NCBI GenBank assembly: GCA_944326615.1
Contig: CALVEO010000015.1
Span: forward strand, 1-36,210
Length of the DNA: 36,210 nt
Direction: 5' to 3'
Source: Candidatus Gastranaerophilales bacterium
GTDB lineage: Bacteria > Cyanobacteriota > Vampirovibrionia > Gastranaerophilales > Gastranaerophilaceae
The translations under genes were made by a program, and so were the position numbers. Positions 13,789 to 21,160 of this stretch are shown piece after piece. Under the pieces are notes generated by a model, which was not told where the DNA came from, did no database searches, and worked only from the letters and a program-made list of their open reading frames with translations. The first letter of the stretch is position 1. The number at the start of each line of letters is the position of its first letter.

Positions 13789-15040
13789 TAAAGAATTAGA
13801 AAAGCTCATTGAAAATCTTGAAAATATTGTACCGACTATTACGGAAAATTCAAGTGATGAAGAAAAACAAAAGGTTTTAGAACAAATAAACCAGGCTGTT
13901 CAATTGGCACCTGAAGATGAATTTGTGTTAACCTGGAAAGCTCTTTATTACCAGGCGATTGAAGATTATGATAATGCAATACTTGCCTATCAGGATGTTT
14001 TAAAAGTCAAGCCGAATGACCAACTTACAAAAGACAGCATAAAAGACTGTGAAGAATTTAAAAAATGGAAGGAAGAAGGTTTCATGAGTTCCAACTATAC
14101 TCATGGCGGACATAGTGAACCCGATTTGCTTGAAAAAGTTCCGGTAAGTTTGCTTGTAACAGCAAAAATAATTATTCTTGCGGCCGTAATCTGGTTTTGC
14201 TGTCCGGCTTTAATCTTTTCTTTCCACGATAATAAAATTTTGAATGTAAAAAACACCTCAAGTTTTCAAACCATAAAAGTCAATCCATTAAGTGAATACG
14301 ATTATTTAACAAAACAACAAATTTATGACATAAGAAAAAAACATGTAAAAAATTCACTTTTTGCAAGTGAAAATTATAGTCCAAACAATGCAGTTTTCGG
14401 CTCAATAGTTGATAACAAACCCTGGTGGGGAACGACAAGATGCGCTCAATTGGACTATACAGGCGATTACCATGAACGCATTGAAGGCCCTTCAAAAGTA
14501 AGCGCGCAAATGAATAACCCTGATGCCCTTGTAGGTCTTAGCCTTCCGTTTTTACCATGGGATCAGGACTATAATAAAGAGTTCTGCACCGGCGAGTACG
14601 GTAAATTTTTGCCGCTGTCTCTTCAATATAGTAAAAAAGATAATTTAATAATTGCAAAATACAAACTCACGCGAAAATTCCTTAAATTCCGCGACAACGT
14701 AAATGGTAAAACGACCAGATATCCAATACAACTATCAGGGTTGAATGCCAGAGATTTCGGATATAATTACGTTTACATTTATGACTCAAAAAATATAGAA
14801 ATGTTTTCAAAAAACGATAACGTTACAGATGATGTAAAAAAATTCGCTGACTACATTCACCTTGGCGGAAGCTGTCGATATAAAGATGGATGCAACAATA
14901 TATCCCCTATGCAGTATGACAAAATATTTACTGTATATAAACTTCCTGCAGAAATTAATCTTAAATTGTGGAAAAAAGAACCGGTTAATAAATATATGAA
15001 AGCAGATATGTATTACAGAATTATCTTTGATACAAAATAA
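13781..15040 (+). CDS. Unknown TPR-like membrane protein
   Basis: A 419-residue protein. The N-terminal part (about 35-95) looks like two TPR helix pairs (AVQLAPEDEFVLTWKALYY and YDNAILAYQDVLKVKPND). A single membrane segment follows (about 123-145), then about 270 residues of unrecognised, probably extracytoplasmic sequence with several cysteines. Start ATG 13781 is chosen because AGAGGT lies just upstream and it gives an 8-bp overlap with the previous gene; the in-frame ATG at 13745 lies well inside that gene. Last gene of the operon; its stop is followed by a hairpin that serves the convergent pilin. Confidence 0.65.
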   Translation: MDNKELEKLIENLENIVPTITENSSDEEKQKVLEQINQAVQLAPEDEFVLTWKALYYQAIEDYDNAILAYQDVLKVKPNDQLTKDSIKDCEEFKKWKEEGFMSSNYTHGGHSEPDLLEKVPVSLLVTAKIIILAAVIWFCCPALIFSFHDNKILNVKNTSSFQTIKVNPLSEYDYLTKQQIYDIRKKHVKNSLFASENYSPNNAVFGSIVDNKPWWGTTRCAQLDYTGDYHERIEGPSKVSAQMNNPDALVGLSLPFLPWDQDYNKEFCTGEYGKFLPLSLQYSKKDNLIIAKYKLTRKFLKFRDNVNGKTTRYPIQLSGLNARDFGYNYVYIYDSKNIEMFSKNDNVTDDVKKFADYIHLGGSCRYKDGCNNISPMQYDKIFTVYKLPAEINLKLWKKEPVNKYMKADMYYRIIFDTK

Positions 15041-15062
15041 AAATCGCGGATAAAACCGCGAT
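15036..15062 (-). terminator. Terminator of the minus-strand pilin gene
   Basis: ATCGCGG and CCGCGAT form a 7-bp stem around a 6-nt loop. On the minus strand it is followed by TTTTTATTTT, so it ends transcripts from the gene at 15124-15936. It begins just past the stop of the convergent operon. Confidence 0.7.
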
Positions 15063-15123
15063 AAAAAAATGAATACCTTAGTTACGAAGAAAAAAATTAA
15101 ATCCAATTTATCCTATTTTTTTC

Positions 15124-15936
15124 TTAAAAACTTATTCTTCTGGGGTAATTTTTCGGGATTTTCCAGCCGTTTCTTTGGATTATTGCGGTACAATATGCAC
15201 CCCAACCATTATTACTATTATTATTACATCCGTATGTACTATCTGTATATAATGAATTTTCATCGCCATCCCATTTGTATAGAAAAGGCTCCATACCTTT
15301 TTTGTATAAATATTTCCAGTCAGGACTATTGCCGTCTATTGGATAAAATTCAAACGCAAAAGAGCATATCCCCTTTATTTCATCATAGGTTCCGTTAGAT
15401 TTATTTATGCATTTTTCGGGATTTTTAGGATAAAAAGCTAGATCGCGGTTTTCATGATAAGCAAAAGAAAAAGCAGAACCGTCGGCTAAAAAGTAAAGAA
15501 TAATTTTGTTACCGCCGGCATCCTTTGCTTCTTTTTTATGAGTAATTTTCAAATACGGCGCAAGGTATTTTTGGAATGACTCATCATTTTTGTCGGTCTG
15601 ATTAACTGTATTTCCTTCATCATCAGTAACATCAGCATTAAAATAGCTCCAGCTTTCAACCTCACCATTATCAACAATAGATTGTAATATAGCCTGATTC
15701 ATAATAGAATAGAATTTTTTCAATCTTGCTTCTGCTACGCTGTGTGTGTAATTTTGAATTAAAGCCGGCATAGTCAAAGCCGCCACAACCCCTATAATTC
15801 CTAATGTTATCAAGACTTCAGCTAAAGTAAAAGCAGCACGACGAACATTGTCAAAGTGGGCTACGTGCGTAGCACCCTCTGCCAGCGTAAATGTATTTTT
15901 ATGAATTTGTTGTGCTTTTAACTTTGTTTTTAACAT
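15124..15936 (-). CDS. Prepilin-type protein with a duplicated FTLAE processing motif
   Basis: Type IV pilin-like protein, 270 residues. The true hydrophobic helix starts at Phe36 (FTLAEVLITLGIIGVVAAL) after Ala35, giving a mature chain of about 235 residues with Cys-containing loops near the C-terminus. The leader holds a second FTLAE at residues 16-20, not followed by a hydrophobic helix. Residues 16-35 are exactly 20 codons, so a 60-bp insertion appears to have copied the motif. The inserted DNA carries a small hairpin (CTACG-CA-CGTAG). Start ATG follows AGGAGGTAAC. A good promoter lies upstream and a small HTH gene diverges from it. It probably is a pilin or minor pilin; a secretion pseudopilin is possible. 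Confidence 0.82.
   Translation of the reverse strand: MLKTKLKAQQIHKNTFTLAEGATHVAHFDNVRRAAFTLAEVLITLGIIGVVAALTMPALIQNYTHSVAEARLKKFYSIMNQAILQSIVDNGEVESWSYFNADVTDDEGNTVNQTDKNDESFQKYLAPYLKITHKKEAKDAGGNKIILYFLADGSAFSFAYHENRDLAFYPKNPEKCINKSNGTYDEIKGICSFAFEFYPIDGNSPDWKYLYKKGMEPFLYKWDGDENSLYTDSTYGCNNNSNNGWGAYCTAIIQRNGWKIPKNYPRRISF
15877..15891 (-). repeat. Duplicated FTLAE codons (first copy; second at 15817-15831)
   Basis: TTTACGCTGGCAGAG and TTTACTTTAGCTGAA both encode FTLAE and differ at silent positions. Forty-five bp lie between them. They look like a target duplication or an unequal recombination left by a repeat insertion. Confidence 0.55.
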
Positions 15937-15960
15937 TTAAGTTACCTCCTAAATATAAAA

Positions 15961-16000
15961 TAGATTATTTATATATAAATTAGACTACTTATATATAGAT
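15961..16000. promoter_or_regulatory. Two 20-bp direct repeats downstream of the pilin -10 box
   Basis: 15961-15980 and 15981-16000 are adjacent 20-bp units that agree at 17 of 20 positions, with a common TTATATATA core. They sit between the -10 box of the pilin promoter and the pilin start. This is a fitting place for a repressor such as the adjacent HTH protein. The AT-rich context makes chance similarity possible. Confidence 0.4.
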
Positions 16001-16001
16001 T

Positions 16002-16030
16002 AATATAACTTATTTTACATTAAAAGTCAA
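16002..16030 (-). promoter_or_regulatory. Promoter of the pilin gene at 15124-15936
   Basis: On the minus strand TTGACT and TATATT are separated by 17 bp. The promoter overlaps the divergent promoter of the HTH gene (16015-16043). Confidence 0.6.
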
Positions 16031-16043
16031 GGTAACATATAAT
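16015..16043 (+). promoter_or_regulatory. Promoter of the small HTH gene, 6 nt before its ATG
   Basis: TTACAT and TATAAT are separated by 17 bp; 6 nt follow before the ATG at 16050. No Shine-Dalgarno is present, so the transcript should be leaderless. Confidence 0.55.
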
Positions 16044-16049
16044 TATAAG

Positions 16050-16277
16050 ATGCTTATAAACGATATGACAGATTTTCAGTTAGTAAAATTCCTTTTGAAT
16101 AAAGAGTATATGCTTCAAAAGGAATTGTCTGATAAGTTGAATGAATATTTTGGAAAAAATACAAAGCCGGCGAATTTTTCTGCAAAATTAAAACGAGAAT
16201 ATTTAACTTTCAAAGATTTGAAAGCAATTTGCGATATCCTCGGGTATGACTTAATTATTGAAAAAAGAAAGAGTTAA
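16050..16277 (+). CDS. Small HTH protein divergent from a pilin gene
   Basis: A 75-residue putative DNA-binding protein. It has no signal peptide, is charged and helical, and contains MLQKELSDKLNEYFG, then NFSAKLKREYLTFKDL and ICDILGYDLIIEK, a pattern like short XRE-type helix-turn-helix domains. The 18265-18498 product shows the same pattern and length, so they are paralogs. Each lies head-to-head with a pilin-like gene, here with overlapping divergent promoters, which makes a regulatory role for the pilin likely but unproven. The start has no Shine-Dalgarno and lies 6 nt after a -10 box. Confidence 0.65.
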   Translation: MLINDMTDFQLVKFLLNKEYMLQKELSDKLNEYFGKNTKPANFSAKLKREYLTFKDLKAICDILGYDLIIEKRKS

Positions 16278-16291
16278 TAATAAGTTTATAA

Positions 16292-16492
16292 CTAATTTTC
16301 TTTTTTATGTTTAACATCTTCTTTGATAACAATAAGATTATTGATGATTTTCATAGCACATGTCGGAAGCACTACATCATCAAGCCCTGATGCTATACTG
16401 ATAATTTTTCCGGCACCTAACACAACTTCTTCACCTTTGTAGAAGAATTTGTAATCATCTTTTCTGTCTGAACGAATTGTAATCTGGCTCAT
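16292..16492 (-). CDS. Unknown small protein
   Basis: A 66-residue protein that I do not recognise. It has a good ribosome-binding site (GAGGT, 7 nt before ATG). The sequence is beta-rich: SQITIRSDRK, FFYKGEEVVLGAGKIISIA, then LPTCAMKIINNLIVIKED and a Lys-rich end. No signal peptide or membrane segment. It is convergent with the HTH gene and lies after the nucleotidyltransferase-like gene, with a 112-bp gap. It could be a small beta-barrel protein; no function is claimed. Confidence 0.55.
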   Translation of the reverse strand: MSQITIRSDRKDDYKFFYKGEEVVLGAGKIISIASGLDDVVLPTCAMKIINNLIVIKEDVKHKKEN

Positions 16493-16604
16493 TTTTTTAC
16501 CTCTTTTGTTTATTTTATATCTAATATACTTGTTTGTTGAAATTTCGTCTTATACCTTCACATGAATTTTTAAACTCACCGGTTAAGCCGATGCAAATTA
16601 ATAT

Positions 16605-16949
16605 CTATTTAGCAGGAGGAATAGCACGCTCCCCTTTGTTGTTGTAGAAAATTCCTTCTGCCATAACTTCATTATAAATTTCTTCATCTTGCTTGAAGCT
16701 TTCAGGTGTATAAGGGTATAAATCTATGCATACATCCATATCTGTTTCTATTTTACCAATAATAGGCCAGATTTGTTCTCTTTTTGATTTGTCTTCAATA
16801 TCAAAAATTGCAGCGAGTTCAATATCTTCGCCTTCATGCATTTTGCCGTCTGTGTGAATTCCGAATAAATACATGCCTTTAAAGTCATTAAATACGCGAT
16901 TGAAGGCTAATGATAACTTTACAATTACTTCATCAACAGAATTTGCCAT
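16605..16949 (-). CDS. Degenerate nucleotidyltransferase-like protein
   Basis: A 114-residue protein that resembles the minimal nucleotidyltransferase (Pol beta) fold. YLFGIHTDGK lies where the family has hG[GS], and GEDIELAAIF fits the [DE]h[DE] metal-binding pair. The usual Gly-Ser is Gly-Ile here, so activity is doubtful. A later VCIDLYPYTPESF matches the third strand. The start lies 3 bp after the hisS stop, so the two genes form an operon. MntA-type antitoxins share this fold, but no HEPN partner is nearby. It could be a non-catalytic or housekeeping relative. Confidence 0.55.
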   Translation of the reverse strand: MANSVDEVIVKLSLAFNRVFNDFKGMYLFGIHTDGKMHEGEDIELAAIFDIEDKSKREQIWPIIGKIETDMDVCIDLYPYTPESFKQDEEIYNEVMAEGIFYNNKGERAIPPAK

Positions 16950-16952
16950 AAT

Positions 16953-18194
16953 TTACCCTTTTATTTCAGATGTAACCTCTTTTCTGGCGACTGTAACCTG
17001 TTTTGATGTCGACAGATTTTTTATTGAAACTTTGTTTTCTTTAATCTCGTCTTCGCCCAAAATCAATGCAAATTTAGCAATTTTTGCAGCTTTTTCGAGC
17101 TGTTTGGTGAATTTTTTATTTGCAAGATCAAATTCAATTTTGAGCCCCTGTCCTCTGAGTTCTTCAGCTAGTTCAAGAGCGTGAACAGGAGAATTTGAGA
17201 CGATATAGGCGTCAAGTTTTTCCGGTTCAATTTCCGGCAGTAATGAATTTAATCTTTCCATACCCATTGCCCAGCCGACAGCAGGAGTATCCTCACCGCC
17301 TAGGTTTTTAACAAGGCTGTCATATCGTCCGCCGCCGCAGACAGCATTTTGGGAGCCCAGATTGTTTGATTTAATTTCAAAAACCGTTCTGTTATAATAG
17401 TCCAGGCCTCTGACTAAAAGTTTGTTTTCAACATATTTTATCTTTAATTTATCTAAATAAGATTTTACTTGTTTGTAATGTTCGGCACATTCTTCGCAAA
17501 TGAAATCCGATTGAATAACTTTTTGAATTTCTGGCTTTGCAAAAATTTCTTTGCAACTTTCCACTTTGCAATCTAAAAGTCTTAGAGGATTTTTTTCATA
17601 TCTGTTTTGACAGTCCTCGCAGAGATTGTTGAATTCTGGTTTTAGAACTTCTTTAATCTTATTTTTGTATTCTTCCCGGCATTTTGGACAACCAAGAGAA
17701 TTAATCTCAACTTCCAAGTTGTTTAAGCCTAGAGATTTAAGATAATTGACAGCCAGAAGAATAACTTCGGCATCTGCAGCCGGTTCTTTAATCCCGAACA
17801 TTTCGATTCCGACCTGATGGAATTGTCTTTGTCTTCCTGCCTGCGGGCGTTCATATCTGAACATCGGCCCTTTATACCAGAGTTTGACCGGAGCAGATAA
17901 CCTTGCCATTCCGTTTTCGATGAACGAACGTACCACTCCTGCAGTATTTTCAGGGCGTAATGTTATTGAGCGGTCACTTTTTTCAAAGGTGTACATTTCT
18001 TTATTGACAATATCTGTTGTATCACCTACCCCGCGTGCAAACAGTTCTGTTGCTTCAAAAATCGGTGTTCTGATTTCTTTGTATCCGTATCTGGTGAATA
18101 TGTCGAGTGCATTTTTCTCTAACCTCTGCCACTGCCCGACTTCCTGAGGTAAAATGTCTTTTGTTCCTTTTTGTACTTTAATCATTTTAGTCAT
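16953..18194 (-). CDS. hisS: Histidyl-tRNA synthetase
   Basis: Class II aminoacyl-tRNA synthetase that charges tRNA-His. The 413-residue length is typical. KGTKDILPQEV opens the protein; motif 2 is visible around WYKGPMFRYERPQAGRQRQFHQ, the histidine-specific loop LVRGLDYYNRTVFE is present, and motif 3 is GWAMGMERL. A Cys-rich insertion (GCPKC, LCEDC, LDCKVESC, ICEEC) probably binds zinc or is structural, as in many bacterial forms. The C-terminal anticodon domain follows. The promoter is TTGACA-17 bp-TATAAT with the -10 box 6 nt before the ATG, so the mRNA should be leaderless. A second ATG at codon 4 is an alternative. The nucleotidyltransferase-like gene follows. Confidence 0.96.
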   Translation of the reverse strand: MTKMIKVQKGTKDILPQEVGQWQRLEKNALDIFTRYGYKEIRTPIFEATELFARGVGDTTDIVNKEMYTFEKSDRSITLRPENTAGVVRSFIENGMARLSAPVKLWYKGPMFRYERPQAGRQRQFHQVGIEMFGIKEPAADAEVILLAVNYLKSLGLNNLEVEINSLGCPKCREEYKNKIKEVLKPEFNNLCEDCQNRYEKNPLRLLDCKVESCKEIFAKPEIQKVIQSDFICEECAEHYKQVKSYLDKLKIKYVENKLLVRGLDYYNRTVFEIKSNNLGSQNAVCGGGRYDSLVKNLGGEDTPAVGWAMGMERLNSLLPEIEPEKLDAYIVSNSPVHALELAEELRGQGLKIEFDLANKKFTKQLEKAAKIAKFALILGEDEIKENKVSIKNLSTSKQVTVARKEVTSEIKG

Positions 18195-18200
18195 AAAGCT

Positions 18201-18229
18201 ATTATATAAATTTGAGGAGTAATTGTCAA
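18201..18229 (-). promoter_or_regulatory. Consensus promoter of hisS directly abutting its ATG
   Basis: On the minus strand TTGACA and TATAAT are both perfect and 17 bp apart. Six nt (AGCTTT) separate the -10 box from the ATG, placing the transcription start at the first base of the coding region. Confidence 0.8.
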
Positions 18230-18264
18230 ATATAAATCTGCAAAAGCTTTAATGACGCTTGTTT

Positions 18265-18498
18265 TTAAATTTTTTCGATAAATTCAATTTTGAACCCTAA
18301 AATTTGGCAGATGTAGCCCATTTCATATAATTTAAGCTTATTTTGTGAAAGGCGGTAATTTAAATTTTGCTGGGAATAATACTTTCCGCTTGCCTGAGAT
18401 AATTTTTCAGCAAGCATTTTCATGGTCCATGCTTTTTTTGAAAGCATAATCTTTACTTCTTTTTTTGCATCTATTGTGATTAGGTTACTTTCAAGCAT
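18265..18498 (-). CDS. Small HTH protein, paralog of 16050-16277, divergent from a pilin-like gene
   Basis: A 77-residue helical protein. Its pattern KKAWTMKMLAEKLSQ, QNLNYRLSQNKLKLYEMG and ICQILGFKIEFIEK matches the HTH protein at 16050 in length and in the spacing of hydrophobic positions. The N-terminal 17 residues are extra and the true start might be the Met at codon 18, but ATG 18498 lies 7 nt after a TATAAT, fitting the leaderless pattern seen at other genes here. It is head-to-head with the pilin-like gene at 18635, whose promoter contains a perfect inverted repeat. A regulatory link is inferred from position only. Confidence 0.62.
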   Translation of the reverse strand: MLESNLITIDAKKEVKIMLSKKAWTMKMLAEKLSQASGKYYSQQNLNYRLSQNKLKLYEMGYICQILGFKIEFIEKI

Positions 18499-18505
18499 AT
18501 ATCAA

Positions 18506-18511
18506 ATTATA
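18506..18511 (-). promoter_or_regulatory. -10 box 7 nt before the HTH start at 18498
   Basis: The minus strand reads TATAAT, then TTGATAT, then ATG. The -35 region (TTATAC at the right distance) is weak. Confidence 0.4.
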
Positions 18512-18542
18512 TATTTAATATTAAGAATGTATAAGTCTGGGC

Positions 18543-18571
18543 TTGACAAAATAAAAGAAATGTTGCATAAT
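18543..18571 (+). promoter_or_regulatory. Promoter of the pilin-like gene at 18635
   Basis: TTGACA and CATAAT are 17 bp apart. The predicted start lies near 18578, inside the inverted repeat 18568-18591. Confidence 0.7.
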
Positions 18572-18591
18572 TAAAAATATACTTTTAATTA
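18568..18591. promoter_or_regulatory. 9-bp inverted repeat over the pilin promoter start site
   Basis: TAATTAAAA (18568-18576) is followed, after 6 bp, by its exact inverted copy TTTTAATTA (18583-18591). It overlaps the end of the -10 box and the transcription start, a fitting operator site for the divergent HTH protein. A 5' hairpin in the mRNA is also possible. Confidence 0.45.
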
Positions 18592-18634
18592 TAAAATAAT
18601 GCTTTTAAAAATTTAAACATTCAAAGGAGTTAAT

Positions 18635-20455
18635 ATGGCCGGGTCTAAATTAGCTGGGAAAAATTATGCTTATACATTAGCCGAAATAATAATTGTAATG
18701 CTTGTTATAGCACTTATTGTTGCGGTGAGTATACGTATAACCAAGATGAAGCTGGATAATATAGTAACTTATACATACTATTCAGCTTATTCTACATTAC
18801 GGAATATTTCCCGTAATATGATTTCAGATTTTAAGCCTGACGATGAAACTTATATGACAACATACAATATTTTAAACAATTACAAACTGGCAAATAATAT
18901 ATTTTCAGGCCTGACTGTTTTGTTTGAGTCAAAAGCATTTGGCGGAAGATATTATGAAGATGGTCCTGATGATATATATGCAGATCAGATTTCTAATGAT
19001 TGTAATGGTAATGATGGTTACTACATTTGTGGTTATTCATATATGTATATACCAGGTGAAGGTGGTCGTGCTATCAGTTCCAATTTTGAGGATGGAGTTT
19101 TATATGACGGAGATGAGCCTCCAAAAAGTAAAGCTGTTTATGGATTGCCAAAAAATTTTAGTTCTATTTGTACTTCAATGCCTTTACATGAATATTTTTT
19201 TAGTCTTTATCCGGATTATGTTTCCGGAGGTACGTATGGTGGCGCAGGTATAAACGATACTTTATACTCTTCAGAATGTCCAGGCCATTATAAGGGGTTG
19301 TCAACCTATGCTTATCCAGGTAAAAGTGTAGAAGAAGGATGTATTTATCCTTGTAATAGTTATCCGGAGACTAATGATTGTGGTTATTATTCTGGAATAG
19401 CGGCTTATGGTGGACCACTTTTTGGCGACGATTTGATTGATACAATTTATAGCTATCATTTCAGGAGGCAATATCCCTCAAGGTTTGTTTCTGGCTCAAA
19501 GTATAATCATGGTGCTGTGTATGTTGCCTGTCATCCAAGAGATAATGGAGAAGACCCAAATCCTGGAGTTACTCCGGATCCAGAACCCACTCCTGAACCA
19601 GATCCAGACCCGTCTCCAGTTCCAGAAGAACCAGAGCTTCCAGCCTGTAATGTACCAGATGCATTGAGTCAGCAGGAAGCTTATTGTGCGCATGGCTATC
19701 AAAACTATGATTCAACGCCCGGCGTATGTGATTATAGCATCAAGCCAGCCAATTGGCCTCCGGAATGTAATAAAGGTTATCGCTGGAACAATGACCCGAC
19801 AGATTGTAAATGTGTTTTAGAACCCCGTACATTACCTCGTAACGGTGAAAACTTCTGTAATATGTTCGCTGGTTATGTTAATACAAAAGGTAACGGTGCA
19901 GAATGTACAGGCGATGTAATTTCATCAAATACAACAGATTTTAGTGAAAAAGTACCGGATTTAATCTTGCGCAACGGCATGCGTTTATATAACGTACATC
20001 AAGATCCGCAGGAAATAGCCGAATTAGCCGGAAATAATGAAGGCCCCGGCTATGACGGAGTCGAGAATGTAAATACGCATGGCTATACAGTTTACGTGGA
20101 TATAGACGGGGAGAATAGTAATTCAATTCTTTGGGAAGATGTTTATCCCTTTTACATAACCATGTCAGGTACAGTAATTCCTGTATACGACCATTCTCAC
20201 CCCGGCCTTTCCGGCGGCGACAGCCGTAATCATTTAATGGTAAGCGTAGAAAATGAGACAATAGGCGGTGACGGCCACCGTCATACATACTGGCTGAAAA
20301 AAAGTGTTTCGTTTAAAGAAGGCGCCTGTACTACGGGTTATGTATCTTCATCAACACCATATTGCAGCGGCGTTCCTGTAGATTTATCGTGTGCCGGCGC
20401 TAATGGTTATTCATGTAATTTGAAACACATCAAACCTGTAAAATTTCTCTTTTGA
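18635..20455 (+). CDS. Large prepilin-type surface protein with proline-rich linker
   Basis: A 606-residue protein that begins as a type IV pilin-like protein: short leader, cleavage probably after Ala12, then YTLAEIIIVMLVIALIVAV with Glu at mature position 5. A Tyr/Gly/Asp/Cys-rich first domain (to about 305) is joined by a Pro/Asp/Glu-rich linker (about 306-333) to a Cys-rich second domain (about 334-606) with CNMFAGYVNT, HGYTVYVDIDG and SHPGLSGGDSRN. This is far larger than a normal pilin and suggests a minor-pilin tip adhesin or exported pseudopilin. Start ATG follows AAAGGAGT. The DNA from about 19800 on looks less AT-rich than the first half, so the second domain might be a swapped cassette. 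Monocistronic, with promoter and terminator. Confidence 0.75.
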   Translation: MAGSKLAGKNYAYTLAEIIIVMLVIALIVAVSIRITKMKLDNIVTYTYYSAYSTLRNISRNMISDFKPDDETYMTTYNILNNYKLANNIFSGLTVLFESKAFGGRYYEDGPDDIYADQISNDCNGNDGYYICGYSYMYIPGEGGRAISSNFEDGVLYDGDEPPKSKAVYGLPKNFSSICTSMPLHEYFFSLYPDYVSGGTYGGAGINDTLYSSECPGHYKGLSTYAYPGKSVEEGCIYPCNSYPETNDCGYYSGIAAYGGPLFGDDLIDTIYSYHFRRQYPSRFVSGSKYNHGAVYVACHPRDNGEDPNPGVTPDPEPTPEPDPDPSPVPEEPELPACNVPDALSQQEAYCAHGYQNYDSTPGVCDYSIKPANWPPECNKGYRWNNDPTDCKCVLEPRTLPRNGENFCNMFAGYVNTKGNGAECTGDVISSNTTDFSEKVPDLILRNGMRLYNVHQDPQEIAELAGNNEGPGYDGVENVNTHGYTVYVDIDGENSNSILWEDVYPFYITMSGTVIPVYDHSHPGLSGGDSRNHLMVSVENETIGGDGHRHTYWLKKSVSFKEGACTTGYVSSSTPYCSGVPVDLSCAGANGYSCNLKHIKPVKFLF

Positions 20456-20488
20456 ATATGCGTGCTTACAAAAAATCGCAAAACTGAC

Positions 20489-20517
20489 AGCGGAAAATTA
20501 TTTTTCCGCTTTTTTTA
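20489..20517 (+). terminator. Rho-independent terminator of the large pilin-like gene
   Basis: AGCGGAAAA pairs with TTTTCCGCT over a 4-nt loop, followed by a run of seven T. Confidence 0.85.
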
Positions 20518-20538
20518 AACTGGCTATCAGTCGGTGTT

Positions 20539-21006
20539 TTATTTTATGATTGTTGCAACCTGATCAGTGATATCATCTCCGCCAAAAAGAACTGTATTTT
20601 TGGGTAAAACCAGATTGTAATGCATTGAGCGAGCTTTTTCTACTACTGCTGTTTTAATTTTGCTGTCAATCGCTTTGAGCTTATCATTGTAAGATGCATC
20701 AAGCGCCAGTTTTTGTTTATTAATTTCATTCCTGTATTTGTCTTCCAATTGTGAAATCTTTGCAGGGTCTTTTTCTTTTGAGATTTCGGTTCTTGCTTTT
20801 TCAATAGTTGATTGCATATTTTGCATTTGTTTTTCCTGATCTAGTTTAAGAGATTTTATTTCGGATGAGTTTGCAACAATCTGCTGAATATCTACAACAG
20901 CAATTTTATATTCCGGTGCTGTGTTTGAAACAGCAATACTGTTTATAGAATAACCAATGGCAAAAGCTGTGATAACTGCAGCTGTAGCAAGTATTTTTTT
21001 CTTCAT
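20539..21006 (-). CDS. OmpH/Skp-family periplasmic protein
   Basis: A 155-residue protein of the OmpH/Skp family; Skp is a periplasmic chaperone for unfolded outer-membrane proteins. An N-terminal signal sequence or anchor (about 4-25) is followed by IAVVDIQQIVANS, the family's first strand, a long coiled-coil (about 45-125, rich in Lys, Glu and Gln) and a last strand YNLVLPKNTVLFGG. The length matches Skp. Start ATG follows AAAGGATTT. Divergent from pgk. Skp activity is inferred from the family. It fits the presence of a porin and a TonB system in the window. Confidence 0.87.
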   Translation of the reverse strand: MKKKILATAAVITAFAIGYSINSIAVSNTAPEYKIAVVDIQQIVANSSEIKSLKLDQEKQMQNMQSTIEKARTEISKEKDPAKISQLEDKYRNEINKQKLALDASYNDKLKAIDSKIKTAVVEKARSMHYNLVLPKNTVLFGGDDITDQVATIIK

Positions 21007-21088
21007 AAGTAAATCCTTTCTTTTGTAGTGAGTTACAATTTGGTATAATTATTCTGGGAATAAATTACGAAATTTTTTAATTGGTTAC

Positions 21089-21117
21089 TTGGATAAATTT
21101 CATGTTTTTTGTATTAT
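21089..21117 (+). promoter_or_regulatory. Promoter of pgk
   Basis: TTGGAT and TATTAT are separated by 17 bp. The predicted start leaves a leader of about 37 nt that ends in AAGGAGA. Confidence 0.55.
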
Positions 21118-21160
21118 AGAATTGCAAAAGATTTTATCTTAAAGAAGGAGATGTACAATT

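Noticed and set aside
16605-16949. MntA-HepT type toxin-antitoxin system
   Set aside because: The nucleotidyltransferase-like protein has no HEPN partner and is coupled to hisS; its Gly-Ser is changed to Gly-Ile.
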